Positions 1 to 9,608 of a stretch of DNA of 64,000 nt are shown here, piece by piece. Source of the stretch: Aphanomyces cochlioides (taxonomy: Eukaryota > Oomycota > Saprolegniomycetes > Saprolegniales > Verrucalvaceae); contig JAHQRK010000005.1 in assembly GCA_019828595.1 (NCBI GenBank), positions 1,426,001-1,490,000 on the forward strand, read 5' to 3'. The notes under the pieces were generated by a model. That model saw only the letters and a program-made list of their open reading frames with translations, ran no database searches and was not told the origin of the DNA. Position 1 is the stretch's first letter, and every line of letters begins with the position of its first letter. A program made the position numbers and the translations under genes.

Positions 1-1776
1 ATGTATCTAAATGCTCTATATGACGTTCTGACATGTCATTTAGCTTCGCGCTGAGATTGAAAAGAAGAAGGCAACTGCTATTGTACTCACGGCTTTGGAT
101 GACATTGCATGGCTATTCAACATTCGCGGCTCTGACGTTGAATTCAATCCTGTCGTGTACGTTCACGTGATCCTTTTGATATTCATCTCACACTTAATAG
201 AATGTCATATGCCCTTGTCACCCTTTCGTCGGCGACTTTATTCGTGGATGCTAAAGAACTGACGACAGAAGTACTAGCTCATTTCGGCGATCATGTAATG
301 AAGCATTTTCCTGAGTTTAATATTTACATGAGCTTAGGTGCAAGTCAAGAGCTACGACTCCTTCGTATCCGAGGTACAAAATCTGTTTGACCGACTGAAA
401 GTGCTCAAACTCTCCATAGTTGGAGACTTATGCGAAGACAGCCCCAGGACCAATATTGATTGACCCAATGCAATGCAACGTGGCTGTATTCTCGGCAATT
501 CCACTCGCCGTTCGTAAGGAAACGCCTTCGATTGTGCTCAAGCAAAAGGCTATCAAGAATGCTGTTGAAATTCAAGGCATGCGGGAGGCTCACATTCGCG
601 ATGGTGCTGCGCTCGTCAAATTCTTCTCGTGGCTCGAAGAGACTGTTGCCGCAGGAATCCCAGTTAATGAAGTTTCAGCCGACTTGAAACAGCAATCCTT
701 CCGCCGGGAAATGGTATCTGCCATGGACTACCTTTGAGACTCACGTGTTGATTAGGAGCACTTCGTCTCGCTGAGTTTTGGAACTATCTCGGGCTCGGGT
801 CCAAACGGAGCGATCATCCATTACCACGTAAATATCGCGGCAAAATTCGCTGGACGCTGGATGAACTGTCTGTAGGCTGATGATGAATCAAAATGCGGCA
901 CCATTACCACCGACAAGATGTACCTGAACGATTCTGGCGCTCAATACTTGGACGGCACGACGGACGTCACACGTACTGTGCACTTGGGTCAGCAAACACC
1001 ATACGAAATCCATTGCTTTACGCATGTGCTCAAGGCACATATTGCATTGGCTACGGTAAGGATTCCACCCATAGAACTGCAGGCTTATGGACGGTGTAGA
1101 CCGTCTTTCCTGACGAATGTGATGGGGTCAAGCTCGATGCCATCACTCGGGCGCCTTTGTGGAAGTAAACTACTGCGTGCTACGAAAAATTATCTCAAAA
1201 TTTCCTAGAGCGGGTCTCGACTACCGCCACGGAACTGGCCACGGTGTCGGCGCTTTCTTGAACGTGCATGAAAAGGGTGTGGTATGATTAAAATTCCCAT
1301 CATGCCATCAATGACCTCTAATTCTTAGTTGATGTCTTTCAAGTTGAATCCCATGGGTCTTCTCATCTCCGAGAACATGATTGTCAGTAATGAGGTTCGT
1401 TGATGTTTACAAAGGACGGTCAGGACACTCTGAATTGTAGCCTGGCTATTATGAAGACGGCGCGTTTGGCATTCGTATTGAAAACCTCATGGTTGCTGTC
1501 AAGGTTCATTGCGTCTTCCCTTCACAACGCCTTCATCTTGTCTATCTTTGCTAGGCGGATAAGCTGAAGACGCCGTTCGGTCCATTCTGCACCTTTGAGA
1601 CCATTACGATGTGCCCAATCCAGCAGAAGCTCATCGATGCATCGATCCTCACGAGCGACGAGAAGGCGTGGTTGAATAACTACCACGAAACTGTGCGTAC
1701 TAAGTTGACGCCGCTGCTTGAATCGAGTCCATCCGCGTTGGCGTATTTACGTCGTGAAACGCAACCGATCGTGTAA
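1..1776 (+). CDS. XPNPEP1: cytosolic Xaa-Pro aminopeptidase 1 (aminopeptidase P, M24B), 5' partial
   Basis: This metallo-aminopeptidase removes an N-terminal residue that precedes proline. The reading begins in an exon at 44 (bases 3-43 look like an intron), so the 5' part lies outside the window. Short introns can be placed at 157-200, 295-337, 374-419, 714-755, 828-875 and 1282-1328, with further ones between 1050 and 1560. The joined protein follows animal XPNPEP1 closely: TALDDIAWLFNIRGSDVE, then the catalytic pita-bread fold. Metal ligands are visible as two Asp in LNDSGAQYLDGTTDVTRT, His in GTGHGVGAF, Glu in SNEPGYYED and Glu in GIRIEN, so it should be active. The C-terminal RETQPIV ends at the TAA at 1774-1776. 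The family is certain from the motifs; individual splice sites are inferred. Confidence 0.93.
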
Positions 1777-1856
1777 CTGTAACATGGAAGGGATTCATTT
1801 CGAACAACATGACCATCTTTCGAAAGTGTCTGCACACTGGTCGACGAAGACGAGAG

Positions 1857-2536
1857 ATGAGCGAAGAGCTACGGGAGCCTCTGCTTCCTGAAGAAGTCAT
1901 CCTGGACGACTCCGAGTCGGATGCAAGCGATCATGAAGAAGGCGGTGTGCGGGCAATCATCCTCTCTCGACTAAAAGCCGTCGGACGCGTCACGACGGAT
2001 GGATTGACATCCAAGTATGCTGACACCTTCAGCGCTCCATTAGAACGACTCATGTCCGAGAAAGAGTTCCGCGCTGCTATCGGCGCCATCAACCAGACCC
2101 TCGCCGACTACTTCCCATGTCTCTGTTGTGTTGTGTACGCATACGTTGGATATGTTGCGACCTGCGGGTTAATGAGCTGTTGTGCGCGACCATGCACGTC
2201 TGAAGTCAGTCAATTCTCACTTCAACCTAGCTTAATGCATGAGTTTATAGGTGGAAGAGAACGTCCGCCGCGTGCTACGTCGGATCAATCGCAAGCACAT
2301 TTTCCAATCCAAAGGAATCCATTGGCGTCTGAAGCGTAGTCGCTGCTCGTCGTGGATTGAGATCTCCCACTGCCCGCAGAAAGATCAACGGCGTGTCTCC
2401 ATCACAGTGCCTGCTAACCGACGCATGTCCATTCCGATAGCAAGTGGCCAGCGGTCGCCAATTAGACCATCGCCGCATGCTCCGCCAGATCCAGGAAGCG
2501 ATCGACGGCATTCCGCTCTTTCGTGAACAATTTTGA
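1857..2536 (+). CDS. golgin A7 / ERF4 family protein (palmitoyltransferase accessory subunit)
   Basis: The protein has an acidic N-terminus (SEELREPLLPEE), then a stretch like golgin subfamily A member 7: FSAPLERLMSEKEF, INQTLADYFPCLCC and a Cys-rich hydrophobic segment, followed by VEENVRRVLRRINRKH and GIHWRLKRSR. In animals and yeast this family (GOLGA7, Erf4) partners with DHHC palmitoyltransferases on Golgi or ER membranes. Introns at 2205-2250 and 2395-2440 restore one frame; the second replaces an unlikely Pro-rich tail with a helical C-terminus (RRMLRQIQEAIDGIPLFREQ) ending at the TGA at 2534-2536. An in-frame ATG at 1809 is the alternative start. The family call rests on pattern similarity only. 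The next gene, VPS29, ends 124 bp away on the opposite strand. Confidence 0.6.
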
Positions 2537-2659
2537 ATGCATTTTTAGCCGTCGACGCATGCAATTTTTATCGTACTCACTGCATATTTTGGGAAAGGCG
2601 CAAGCAATGATCATCGGATTCCGTTTGTTTGTCCCGTTGAAAGACGTCTTGCACAAAGT

Positions 2660-3471
2660 TTACTTGGCCTCTTCTTTGACAAATTCGCTCTTGGATACGA
2701 CGACATTGTCACCTTTGAGCTCGTACACGTATGCTACGATCTTGGCACCTTGGATGGCCATCAAAATGAAACTTGGCACGACATCTCTAATCAGTTGAGA
2801 AGTAGAATGAGTACGAGATGACAGCAGCGTACGTCGTGCAGTTGCTATAAGCGCCAGTGATTGAACCAGGATTGACAAACCACTTGCCATTTTGGGTGTG
2901 AAGTTTGAATCTACCCAAGGACGAATTGGTATGAATGTCACGATTCAAGTAGTCTCACTGATGTGTATGTCCAGTGACCAAGATATCGACATTTAACTTC
3001 CGCTGCAGGGCAGCTAAGCAATCCACATCACCCCACGGAACAATCTACACGGATGAAACCACGAAGATAAGCATTTGTAAGGCTTGCAACATACCTGGTG
3101 TCCATGACAGAGCCCAATGCGGAACTGACCGATCGTGATGACTTTCTTGTCTGGGTAATTCATATTCTACACGCAAGGATCACATTAACAAGACACGGAA
3201 GTGCAAAAGACCTCGTCGAAGTCGCCACGAACGACGTGGACATTTGGCGCCAAATCGCGTAGGTCGTCAAACTGCTCTTTCGTGACCAAGTTGCCGGTGC
3301 ACAGAACATGTTGCATCTTATTGGGAACAAGCATCTTCTTGAACTTTTCGGGGATATCCACAGCGCGGTGGGGAATATGCATGTCTCCCACAATCAGCAC
3401 GAGCTACACAGTCGATGAGCTATAGAGTTCATCTGAGTCAAAGTCCATGCCTCCCCAAAGTCGGCCGCCAT
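2660..3471 (-). CDS. VPS29: retromer/retriever subunit VPS29 (metallophosphoesterase fold)
   Basis: VPS29 is the small scaffold subunit shared by retromer and retriever in endosomal recycling. Six exons (3451-3471, 3212-3403, 3095-3166, 2959-3044, 2833-2910, 2660-2786) join to 191 residues with all phases consistent. Family signatures appear in order: [76 protein letters not shown] and [20 protein letters not shown]. Length and motifs match the family along the whole protein. The first intron (3404-3450) begins GC rather than GT; accepting it gives the expected N-terminus MAADFGELVLIVGD. The upstream spacer is AT-rich with CCAAT boxes and a perfect inverted repeat. VPS35L, the retriever scaffold that binds VPS29, lies 15 kb away. 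Confidence 0.95.
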
Positions 3472-3787
3472 GCTTCCAAGATATTTCGAAATGCAGAGCA
3501 CGACCGCTTATTGGTGCACATATAAATTAAATATCCAATTAAAATTAGTCAAGAATATATAATTAATTTTAATTGGATTAAAACAATAAATTTTAATCCA
3601 ATTAAAATACAGATATGTTTATTTTGACAAATCAAATTGGCCACAAATTTTGAGTTACGATGGAAGAGAAGCAATGCTGGGGAAGACGACGACTAAATCA
3701 TGATGCGCTCTACGACATCTAACAAAGTTGACCAAGTGGGCCTTCTTCGGGGGAGTAAAGGGGGCGATAGATTGGCATTGTTTTAGA
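3472..3787. promoter_or_regulatory. AT-rich spacer with CCAAT boxes and a perfect 18-bp inverted repeat
   Basis: There is no coding signal here. This is the 5' flank of VPS29 and the 3' flank of the RBBP5 homologue. Arms at 3566-3583 and 3591-3608 are exact reverse complements around a 7-base loop (CAATAAA), and each arm carries CCAAT/ATTGG. Another CCAATTAAAAT lies at 3536-3546. Comparable AT-rich, CCAAT-containing blocks precede DNAAF1, VPS35L and bL34m. A promoter role is inferred from position. Confidence 0.45.
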
Positions 3788-5349
3788 TTACTTAACACCG
3801 AGTTTTCGCTTTTTCGCCTTGGCTGCGATGGATTCTTTCATCGAACTGAATATGCTAGAGACGTCATCGTCTTCGAATGCAGCCGCTTCGTGATTCCAAG
3901 TCGTAAGTGGTGATGCTGGAATGTATTTTAGTGAATCCCCGTTGCATTCGTCATCATCGCTGATTGTCATGATATCCACCGCAATGGTTGGATCGTTGGT
4001 AACTGCAGGGGTTGTCGGCTGCACATCAAATTCGTCTTCGGGTTCTTCATAGATAACATTATCGTTGATCAGTGTAAATCCAGGCGGATACATGGCACCC
4101 TACGACACAGGTTTTTAGAAGGATGCACCAGGAGGCTGATTCGTACAGGCCAGCTCGACGCATATTGCACTTCGAGAACATGAACAGAGCCTGCAGATGA
4201 AATCACGGTCAGACTTTCGCGCCGAGGATGCCATGCAACGGCCACCATATCACCAGAAAATCTGTGGTCATGATACATGCGATCTCCATCGTCTTCGTCT
4301 TCTTCTTCGTCGTCGTGGGACTTCTTCGCACGACGTTCCCACATAAACATGCCTTTTTCGCCCACAAACAAACCACGAGGCTGAGGAATACCCAAGACAA
4401 ATTGACCATCAGGGCTCTTACTGGCCATAATCCATGGCGCCTTCACGGCTGCGCCAGCTGTGTATAGCCTGAATTCGACCAGGAAAGGAGTCGTCGAGCT
4501 CAACTCGATTTCGTGCACTCCCTTTGTAGAAGGGACGAGCAGACTGGTAGAATCCACAAACATATCGACGCTTGAAATGGGTGCAAGCACAAGACCAGCA
4601 ATAAGTTCGTACGTGTGGGGATTCAGCATCGCGACTGCGCCTTTGAGCGAGACGCAGTAGATACAGTTGTGGCCGTATTTTGCCATGATGAGCGGGTTAA
4701 AGTTGCGCGTCGACTGGGGAACTGTCGCATCTCCGCAGATGGAGGCAAATATGGAGATTGTGTCCATGGCAAAAATGCTCACGTGGTGGACAAATGAGTC
4801 GGCTCGGTAATAAAACTGAGGTGAAGGAGCAACTTCGGATTGTGTATGGTTGGCCGTGGCCTCCCAAGATAATGTCTGGAGCTCTCCATTTGCACATGAA
4901 ACGAGAAGAGAGTAGGATGTTGACGTTGGAGAAAACACAATATGTGTGGCCATGGAGTCGCACGCAATCGCTGCAAGAAGAGTCGAATGCTCGATATCCC
5001 AGAGCAGTATTGTGCCTTTTCGACCAGGGGCTTTAAGTTCGCATGTGACGGCCAGAATCCTCCCATTTCGAGACCATGCACAGGAATTGGCATGTTTGAT
5101 GTCTGGCAACGATGGAATCGTCTTGGGATTGAGCTCACGGATGATGCTTGGAATGGTGGAAAAGTCCCATAGCATGACAAGACCTTCCTTCTCGCCCACA
5201 CTGAGCAACGTCCCCCATGGGTTAAAAGCTAAGCACGTAGCATTCTCGGCGCCGTCAATCTCGTTCCATACTCCGCCACAGACGCCCAAACTTTCGGTCG
5301 GATTAATCCTCACCTCCCGGCACACCGCTTGGACCAACGCGACATTCAT
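3788..5349 (-). CDS. RBBP5: WD40 protein RBBP5/SWD1, H3K4 methyltransferase (COMPASS) subunit
   Basis: RBBP5/Swd1 is a seven-bladed WD40 core subunit of SET1/MLL complexes. Two exons (4147-5349 and 3788-4099, intron 4100-4146) give 504 residues, close to the usual size. Family features are CLAFNPWGTLLSVGEKEGLV, LLWDIEHSTLLAAI, and the diagnostic post-propeller acidic segment FTLINDNVIYEEPEDEFDV, which in RBBP5 contacts the methyltransferase. The tail ends in a basic KKRKLGVK that could be a nuclear signal. The start at 5349 gives MNVALVQAV; an open frame reaches a farther ATG at 5454, but a promoter-like TTATCCGGA element sits at 5364-5372, between the two, favouring 5349. Confidence 0.85.
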
Positions 5350-5362
5350 AGCCAAATTCGAT

Positions 5363-5393
5363 ATTATCCGGAAAGAGATGTCATTTATCCGTA
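5363..5393 (-). promoter_or_regulatory. TATCCGGA promoter element upstream of RBBP5
   Basis: ATTATCCGGA begins at 5363, about 14 bp upstream of the RBBP5 start codon at 5349, with a second near-copy TTATCCGTAGGA just beyond. It belongs to the recurring TATCCGGATA family described in the findings. Confidence 0.5.
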
Positions 5394-5514
5394 GGATTAA
5401 ACGCACGCAAAAAGATTTCAATTTGCCATGGAAAGGCCGCGTCGTTGCAATCAAGACCGCCTTGGATCGCCCGAGAAGAGGCCGCGATGAAAAGATCTGT
5501 CTAGATGCATTATA

Positions 5515-6920
5515 TCACGTCAAGTCACCGCGCTCTATGACATCTTTCCACTCCTCAAGCGCTTGTTTCTACAGAAAATTGTCATCTGACGGACGGACGG
5601 ACTCTTTCCTTACCATCCATGGCTCGAGTACTTTCTCGCGCTGTTCGTATGAAGATATCGCATCTTCCAAGTGTTGAGCATCCCACCGCTCGTATGCTTC
5701 AAATATCCCATTCAAAAGAATATCGTGAGGATCGAACGGTCTGGACGCCACCTGTCGTGCACCTTCAACGTCAGCGAGTGCAAGGTAGCAACATATCGAT
5801 GCGAGCTGTGCTTCTTTTGAGCGTGTGCTCAAGTCTTGGTATGATGTCGCTGCCGTGGTCAGCCATTGGATTCTCCATGAAGACGTAGAAGCAATGCCAT
5901 GGGTTGCATACACAGACCCTGCCATGAGACCTGCATCAAGTGCTGCTTTGTGATGATCTCCGGCTTCAAACACTTCCATGGCTTCCAAGAAGAGAGCCGA
6001 TTGATGGCTCAGTGTCGCGTCAACTTCGTCACTCTCCTCATGCTTGTCCAAGACTTTGTACGACTTCGCCAACTCGACAAGACACTGTCCAGCTTCGTCA
6101 AACGACCCACTCGACGCAAAATCCTATTCACTGTCAGATAATGTAGCACAATCGATACGTGCCTCACAGCTCGCACGAAAGAGCTCTTCAGCTCGGAGAT
6201 GTATCGCACTCGTATCTTGTCGTGCGTTGAGCATGCTCTGAAGAAGACACCGAGCAGCCTTGAGCTTGTAATTTGCTGTCAAGCGACTTGACTTCGTCGC
6301 CTGAGATGCATGGAATGCTGCATCAACGTAGTGATCTGCAGCTGTTGCGTATTGCCGCTGAATTTCCGCTTGTGTCGCTTTGGACTTGGATGCTAATTCC
6401 AATGAGGCAATCGACTCCGACTCTGTGCGAGAGAACTTTTCTCCATGGACCAATGATGCAATCGTCGATCCGTACTGTCGACAAAACCAAGAGAGCGCGT
6501 AGGACGAATCGCACCACATCCAAATTCCCAGTATGCCAATAGCATGCTGCTCGGTTGCTGGAACGAAGACCAACGTGAACACAATAGCATTGTAGCGGAT
6601 CCATCCGTCTTTTGGCTGTGTGAGACTTCCAACGATCGAGCGAAACCACCCAAATGCTGACGATTTATCTAGTGTTGGTGAAGTGCCGTATTTGCTGATC
6701 CATTCGGCAAATGACGCATCGGACGGGTTCGTCACGGCGGTGATCACGACAAGACAGAGGACACCAAAGAAGACCTTGACGATGAATTGATACAGCGTTT
6801 GACCAAATAAGACGATGACAACAAGCATAACACCTAAAGACAATTGAATTTCATGGAAGATTCTACCGACGCACCGGCAAAGACAAGCCAGAGACGCTGC
6901 GTCTGCGGCGGTGGCGCCAT
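5515..6920 (-). CDS. SNAP-like helical-repeat protein with an N-terminal membrane anchor
   Basis: Four exons (6875-6920, 6163-6833, 5614-6123, 5515-5568) join to 426 residues. The N-terminus APPPQTQRLWLVFAGVMLV leads into one or two membrane spans, followed by a short loop and another hydrophobic segment. The remainder is alpha-helical repeat resembling alpha/gamma-SNAP and TPR proteins (YATAADHYVDAAFHASQAT, DEAGQCLVELAKSYKVL, YQDLSTRSKEAQLASICCYL). An apparent in-frame TAG near 6126 disappears if a 39-bp intron with a GC donor (6124-6162) is accepted; the last intron (5569-5613) has a canonical GTAAGG donor and exposes KQALEEWKDVIERGDLT as the C-terminus. A role in membrane fusion is a guess from the fold only. 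The start at 6920 was chosen because it yields a continuous frame across the first intron (6834-6874). Confidence 0.58.
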
Positions 6921-7037
6921 CCTCGTCGAGGAATAGAATTATCACACGATCACATTAAGGTATATTTGTTACATTTATAACAATCACAATATGTTAGAGA
7001 AAACGACTCGGATTCCCAGAAAAGAAGCGCGAGGACG

Positions 7038-7407
7038 TCAAGAGCATGGGCGCGTGGATCGCTCTGTCGTGTCGAAGCTATGTTGGATTTCGCCACAAAT
7101 TGGATATATGTTGGGGTATTCGTGTGCCGCGGCGGTTTTGTGAGCGCTGTGTACTGACGACGGAAGGCTGCCTGTCTGACTGGCATTTCGGGAAATGAAC
7201 CCATGAACCTTGCTCGCAAACGTGCATATTCTGTGCATGAGCTGTTGCTGGCCTGTTAGAGCAACAACATTGGACACGACCACTATCCAGATCAAGAGGC
7301 GGAGCTTCTCATAGACCTCTCTCGTCGTATACTCGAACCCTCGATTTGCCACGATACTTTGTCCGAATCATCATATGGAGAAGAGTTGCTTACATACAGG
7401 CGGCCAT
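7038..7407 (-). CDS. small hypothetical protein
   Basis: A start at 7407 and an intron at 7357-7393 (GTAAGC donor) give MAACIIVANRGFEYTTREVY followed by a hydrophobic stretch (LIWIVVVSNVVALTG) that could be one membrane span. The C-terminus is uncertain: a second possible intron would shift the end to 6950. No family is recognised. The left inverted repeat of the transposon lies about 150 bp upstream. Confidence 0.3.
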
Positions 7408-7560
7408 TGTGTATGCGTCGTAGCCTGGTTGCTACGCACATCCTTCTTCCCAGTTTCTGATCTTCTCCATGAAAAGCATACCAGAAGCGAGGCGGGTGCA
7501 TCCTAAACCCGCGATCCTGCACCTTCCACGATGAATCCTTGCCTTTCTGTGATTTTTCTC

Positions 7561-7584
7561 ACAGTCCCCGACACCATCGAACCA
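7561..7584. repeat. left terminal inverted repeat of the transposon
   Basis: Begins ACAGTCCCCGACACCATCGA. Its reverse complement matches 9478-9501 at 23 of 24 positions. If the element starts at the C of CAGTCCCC, the trinucleotide TCA flanks both ends and may be the target-site duplication. Confidence 0.75.
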
Positions 7585-9500
7585 TTTTTTTTCCACAGAA
7601 ACACGAAATTGTCCTTGTTTTGTATGGAAATTAGTATGTTCGATGGCAAATTTTATTGCGAATTTAGCAGAATTCGCTAAATACTCCAAAACCCAATATT
7701 CTTTGAAAGATGTTACAAAAACAATGTTGAGATGTTCTAAAATTGATTGTATATTCCAATAACCTGCATAAAATCATGAAAAATTCAATTTTGGTTATTG
7801 AATTATAGAGTTTTGAAGAGGGCGAGCTTGTGGACTTTTGATCCTTCGAGGACAAAAATAGGTATCGTCCTTCCAAGCAGGCACCTTGAGATAACGATAA
7901 CGTCGCTAACATGGATAAGTCTGCTCAAGCATGTATGGACTTTGTGAAACAAGCACGGTCTCGCTGCCTTACTCGCGAAGAAAGACTTGATATACTCCGA
8001 TTGCATGCATATTATCGAAGTGAAGGTGTCAACGACGTCTCCAGAAGAGTGGCGAGCGCGTTGGGTCAAAGTATTGACGTTGTCAAAGAAATCCTTCGCG
8101 AATATAGGCTTAACCGCACCGTCACAGAGGCTACGCCTGCTGCAAACCGAAGTAATCATGAGCCTCGAATCAGAGATACGAAGCAAAACATTGAAATGGT
8201 CCAAACGTTCGTAGCAACAGACGTTCCCGCAAAATGCGTACAACGGCAGTGGATGTAATGAATTTCCAGTCCGATCGTGCTGTCCTGACTGTTGATCGCT
8301 TGGACAAGAAGAGCGAAGACTCAGCCATTCGCGCGGTCCAGCGCTTTCTACTCCGTCAAGGTTACAAACAAGGCAGTCGGAAGGGTTCAAACTCTATCCA
8401 CTTGTCCAAGGCCCATGCAATGACACGAGATGCTTACGTTCACTTCATGTACCCTCGACTCTCATCCACGGACCCACCATTTGTAGTTTACACTTACGAG
8501 TCTTACATTCACCACCACTACAAGCGGCACCATGACTCTTTGTATTAACCAAAAGACCGCAAGAGCAAGGAGCCAAAGGACAAGAACAAAGGCCGAAGAT
8601 ACTGTTTTGTGGCTGGCATCCTTGATTCGCCTTCTGTGGAGTGTTGCGTCGTTAGTTTGGATGTTTTTACGGGGGTTCGTCACAAGCCAACCAGCCTAAA
8701 GACTACCATGGTATGTTCAATCATGCCTACTATTCAAGATGGTTCTCAAGCATGTTGGACGAATTGGACGACTTGGGTATGAAGAATGCTTTGATTGTGA
8801 TGGACAATGCAAAGTACCACAAGTGTCTCCCACCCGACACCCCTTCCGGTCGATGGTCCGAAAAGCGATTGCAAGATGAATGCATTCGAATTGGTGTAGA
8901 TGTTGCTCCCTCTGACTACAAGAGCTTGCTTTGGGGAGAAGGTCTCAAAGTACGTAAAGGAACATGTTCGTCCGGTCGTCGTGGAACTTGCAGTGAAGCG
9001 TGGCCATACTGTGGTGTATACCCTCCCCAACATTCTGACCTTCAGCCCATTGAACTGATCTGGGCAGAAGTGAAGGGCAAAGTTGGAAAAAGATATGATA
9101 TGACGTCGTTTGCTGACGTCAAGGTACGATTGGTCGAAGCATTCGCAAGTCTGAAATCCTCGACTATCAAGAATTGCATTGATTCTGCTCAACGAAAACT
9201 TGAAATATCGCATGAACATTTATTGAGGATTGACGAAATGAGCTCAGATGAAGAATCTTCAGCCGAGAGTGGGGATGAAAACGATGGAGACGATGAATCT
9301 GACAGCTCCGATGAGCAACTGGAGATGATGGAGCAACTGGAGACGACGACGTACATTCACTACTGTTAGATTTTATATTTTGAATAATGAATACATATAT
9401 GATGTATAAGTTTAAACAGTACAATTCGGACCTTTAACTTTTTATACCTGTGAAAATTGTTTATATATTTCCCCAACTGGTTCGATTGTGTCGGGGACTG
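7562..9500 (+). mobile_element. decayed DDE (Tc1/mariner-like) DNA transposon
   Basis: An element of about 1.94 kb is bounded by near-perfect 24-bp inverted repeats (7561-7584 and 9478-9501) starting CAGTCCCC, and encloses a single broken transposase frame. It sits in the spacer between the small minus-strand gene and ORC3; its right end is only about 11 bp from the promoter element of ORC3. The trinucleotide TCA occurs immediately outside both ends. Tc1/mariner elements normally duplicate TA, so either the superfamily or the TSD reading is uncertain. Confidence 0.7.
7911..9369 (+). pseudogene. DDE transposase, frameshifted and stop-interrupted
   Basis: The N-terminal part has a helix-turn-helix-like segment (REERLDILRLHAYY, SQ-rich linker). 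The catalytic region shows a DDE-type signature: IVMDNAKYHK for the second Asp and PQHSDLQPIELIWAEVKGK for the block with the third acidic residue. The frame is broken: it shifts near 8230, meets a TAA at 8546-8548, shifts again near 8700, and between about 8955 and 9030 the conserved residues (EHVRPVVVELAVKRGH) are read only in another frame. The C-terminus is acidic and Ser-rich (SSDEESSAESGDEND). These lesions make an active protein unlikely. Confidence 0.75.
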
Positions 9501-9501
9501 T
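9478..9501. repeat. right terminal inverted repeat of the transposon
   Basis: Ends in GTGTCGGGGACTGT and pairs with 7561-7584 with one mismatch. Confidence 0.75.
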
Positions 9502-9510
9502 CAACGCAAT

Positions 9511-9537
9511 CATCCGGATAAAGTAGTCCGGACACTA
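9511..9537 (+). promoter_or_regulatory. ATCCGGATAA promoter element upstream of ORC3
   Basis: CATCCGGATAA begins at 9511, followed by two TCCGG half-sites (AGTCCGGACAC and GTCCGG) before the ORC3 start at 9609. It lies just outside the right end of the transposon. Confidence 0.5.
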
Positions 9538-9608
9538 TGCTGTCCGGTTACTTAACCGTATCAATTTTCAAATCCCGCGCGTTTTTGAAGATCTGGGTGG
9601 CGGCGACG

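Noticed and set aside
6124..6126. In-frame TAG that would make the SNAP-like gene a pseudogene
   Set aside because: A 39-bp GC-AG intron removes it and keeps phase, and the protein on both sides is continuous in character.
7575..7577. A start codon for the small minus-strand gene inside the transposon terminal repeat
   Set aside because: The ATG lies in the inverted repeat of the element, so an ancestral gene is unlikely to begin there; 7407 was used instead.
9537..9608. Upstream in-frame ATG extending ORC3
   Set aside because: The extension overlaps the TCCGG promoter cluster and does not resemble ORC3.
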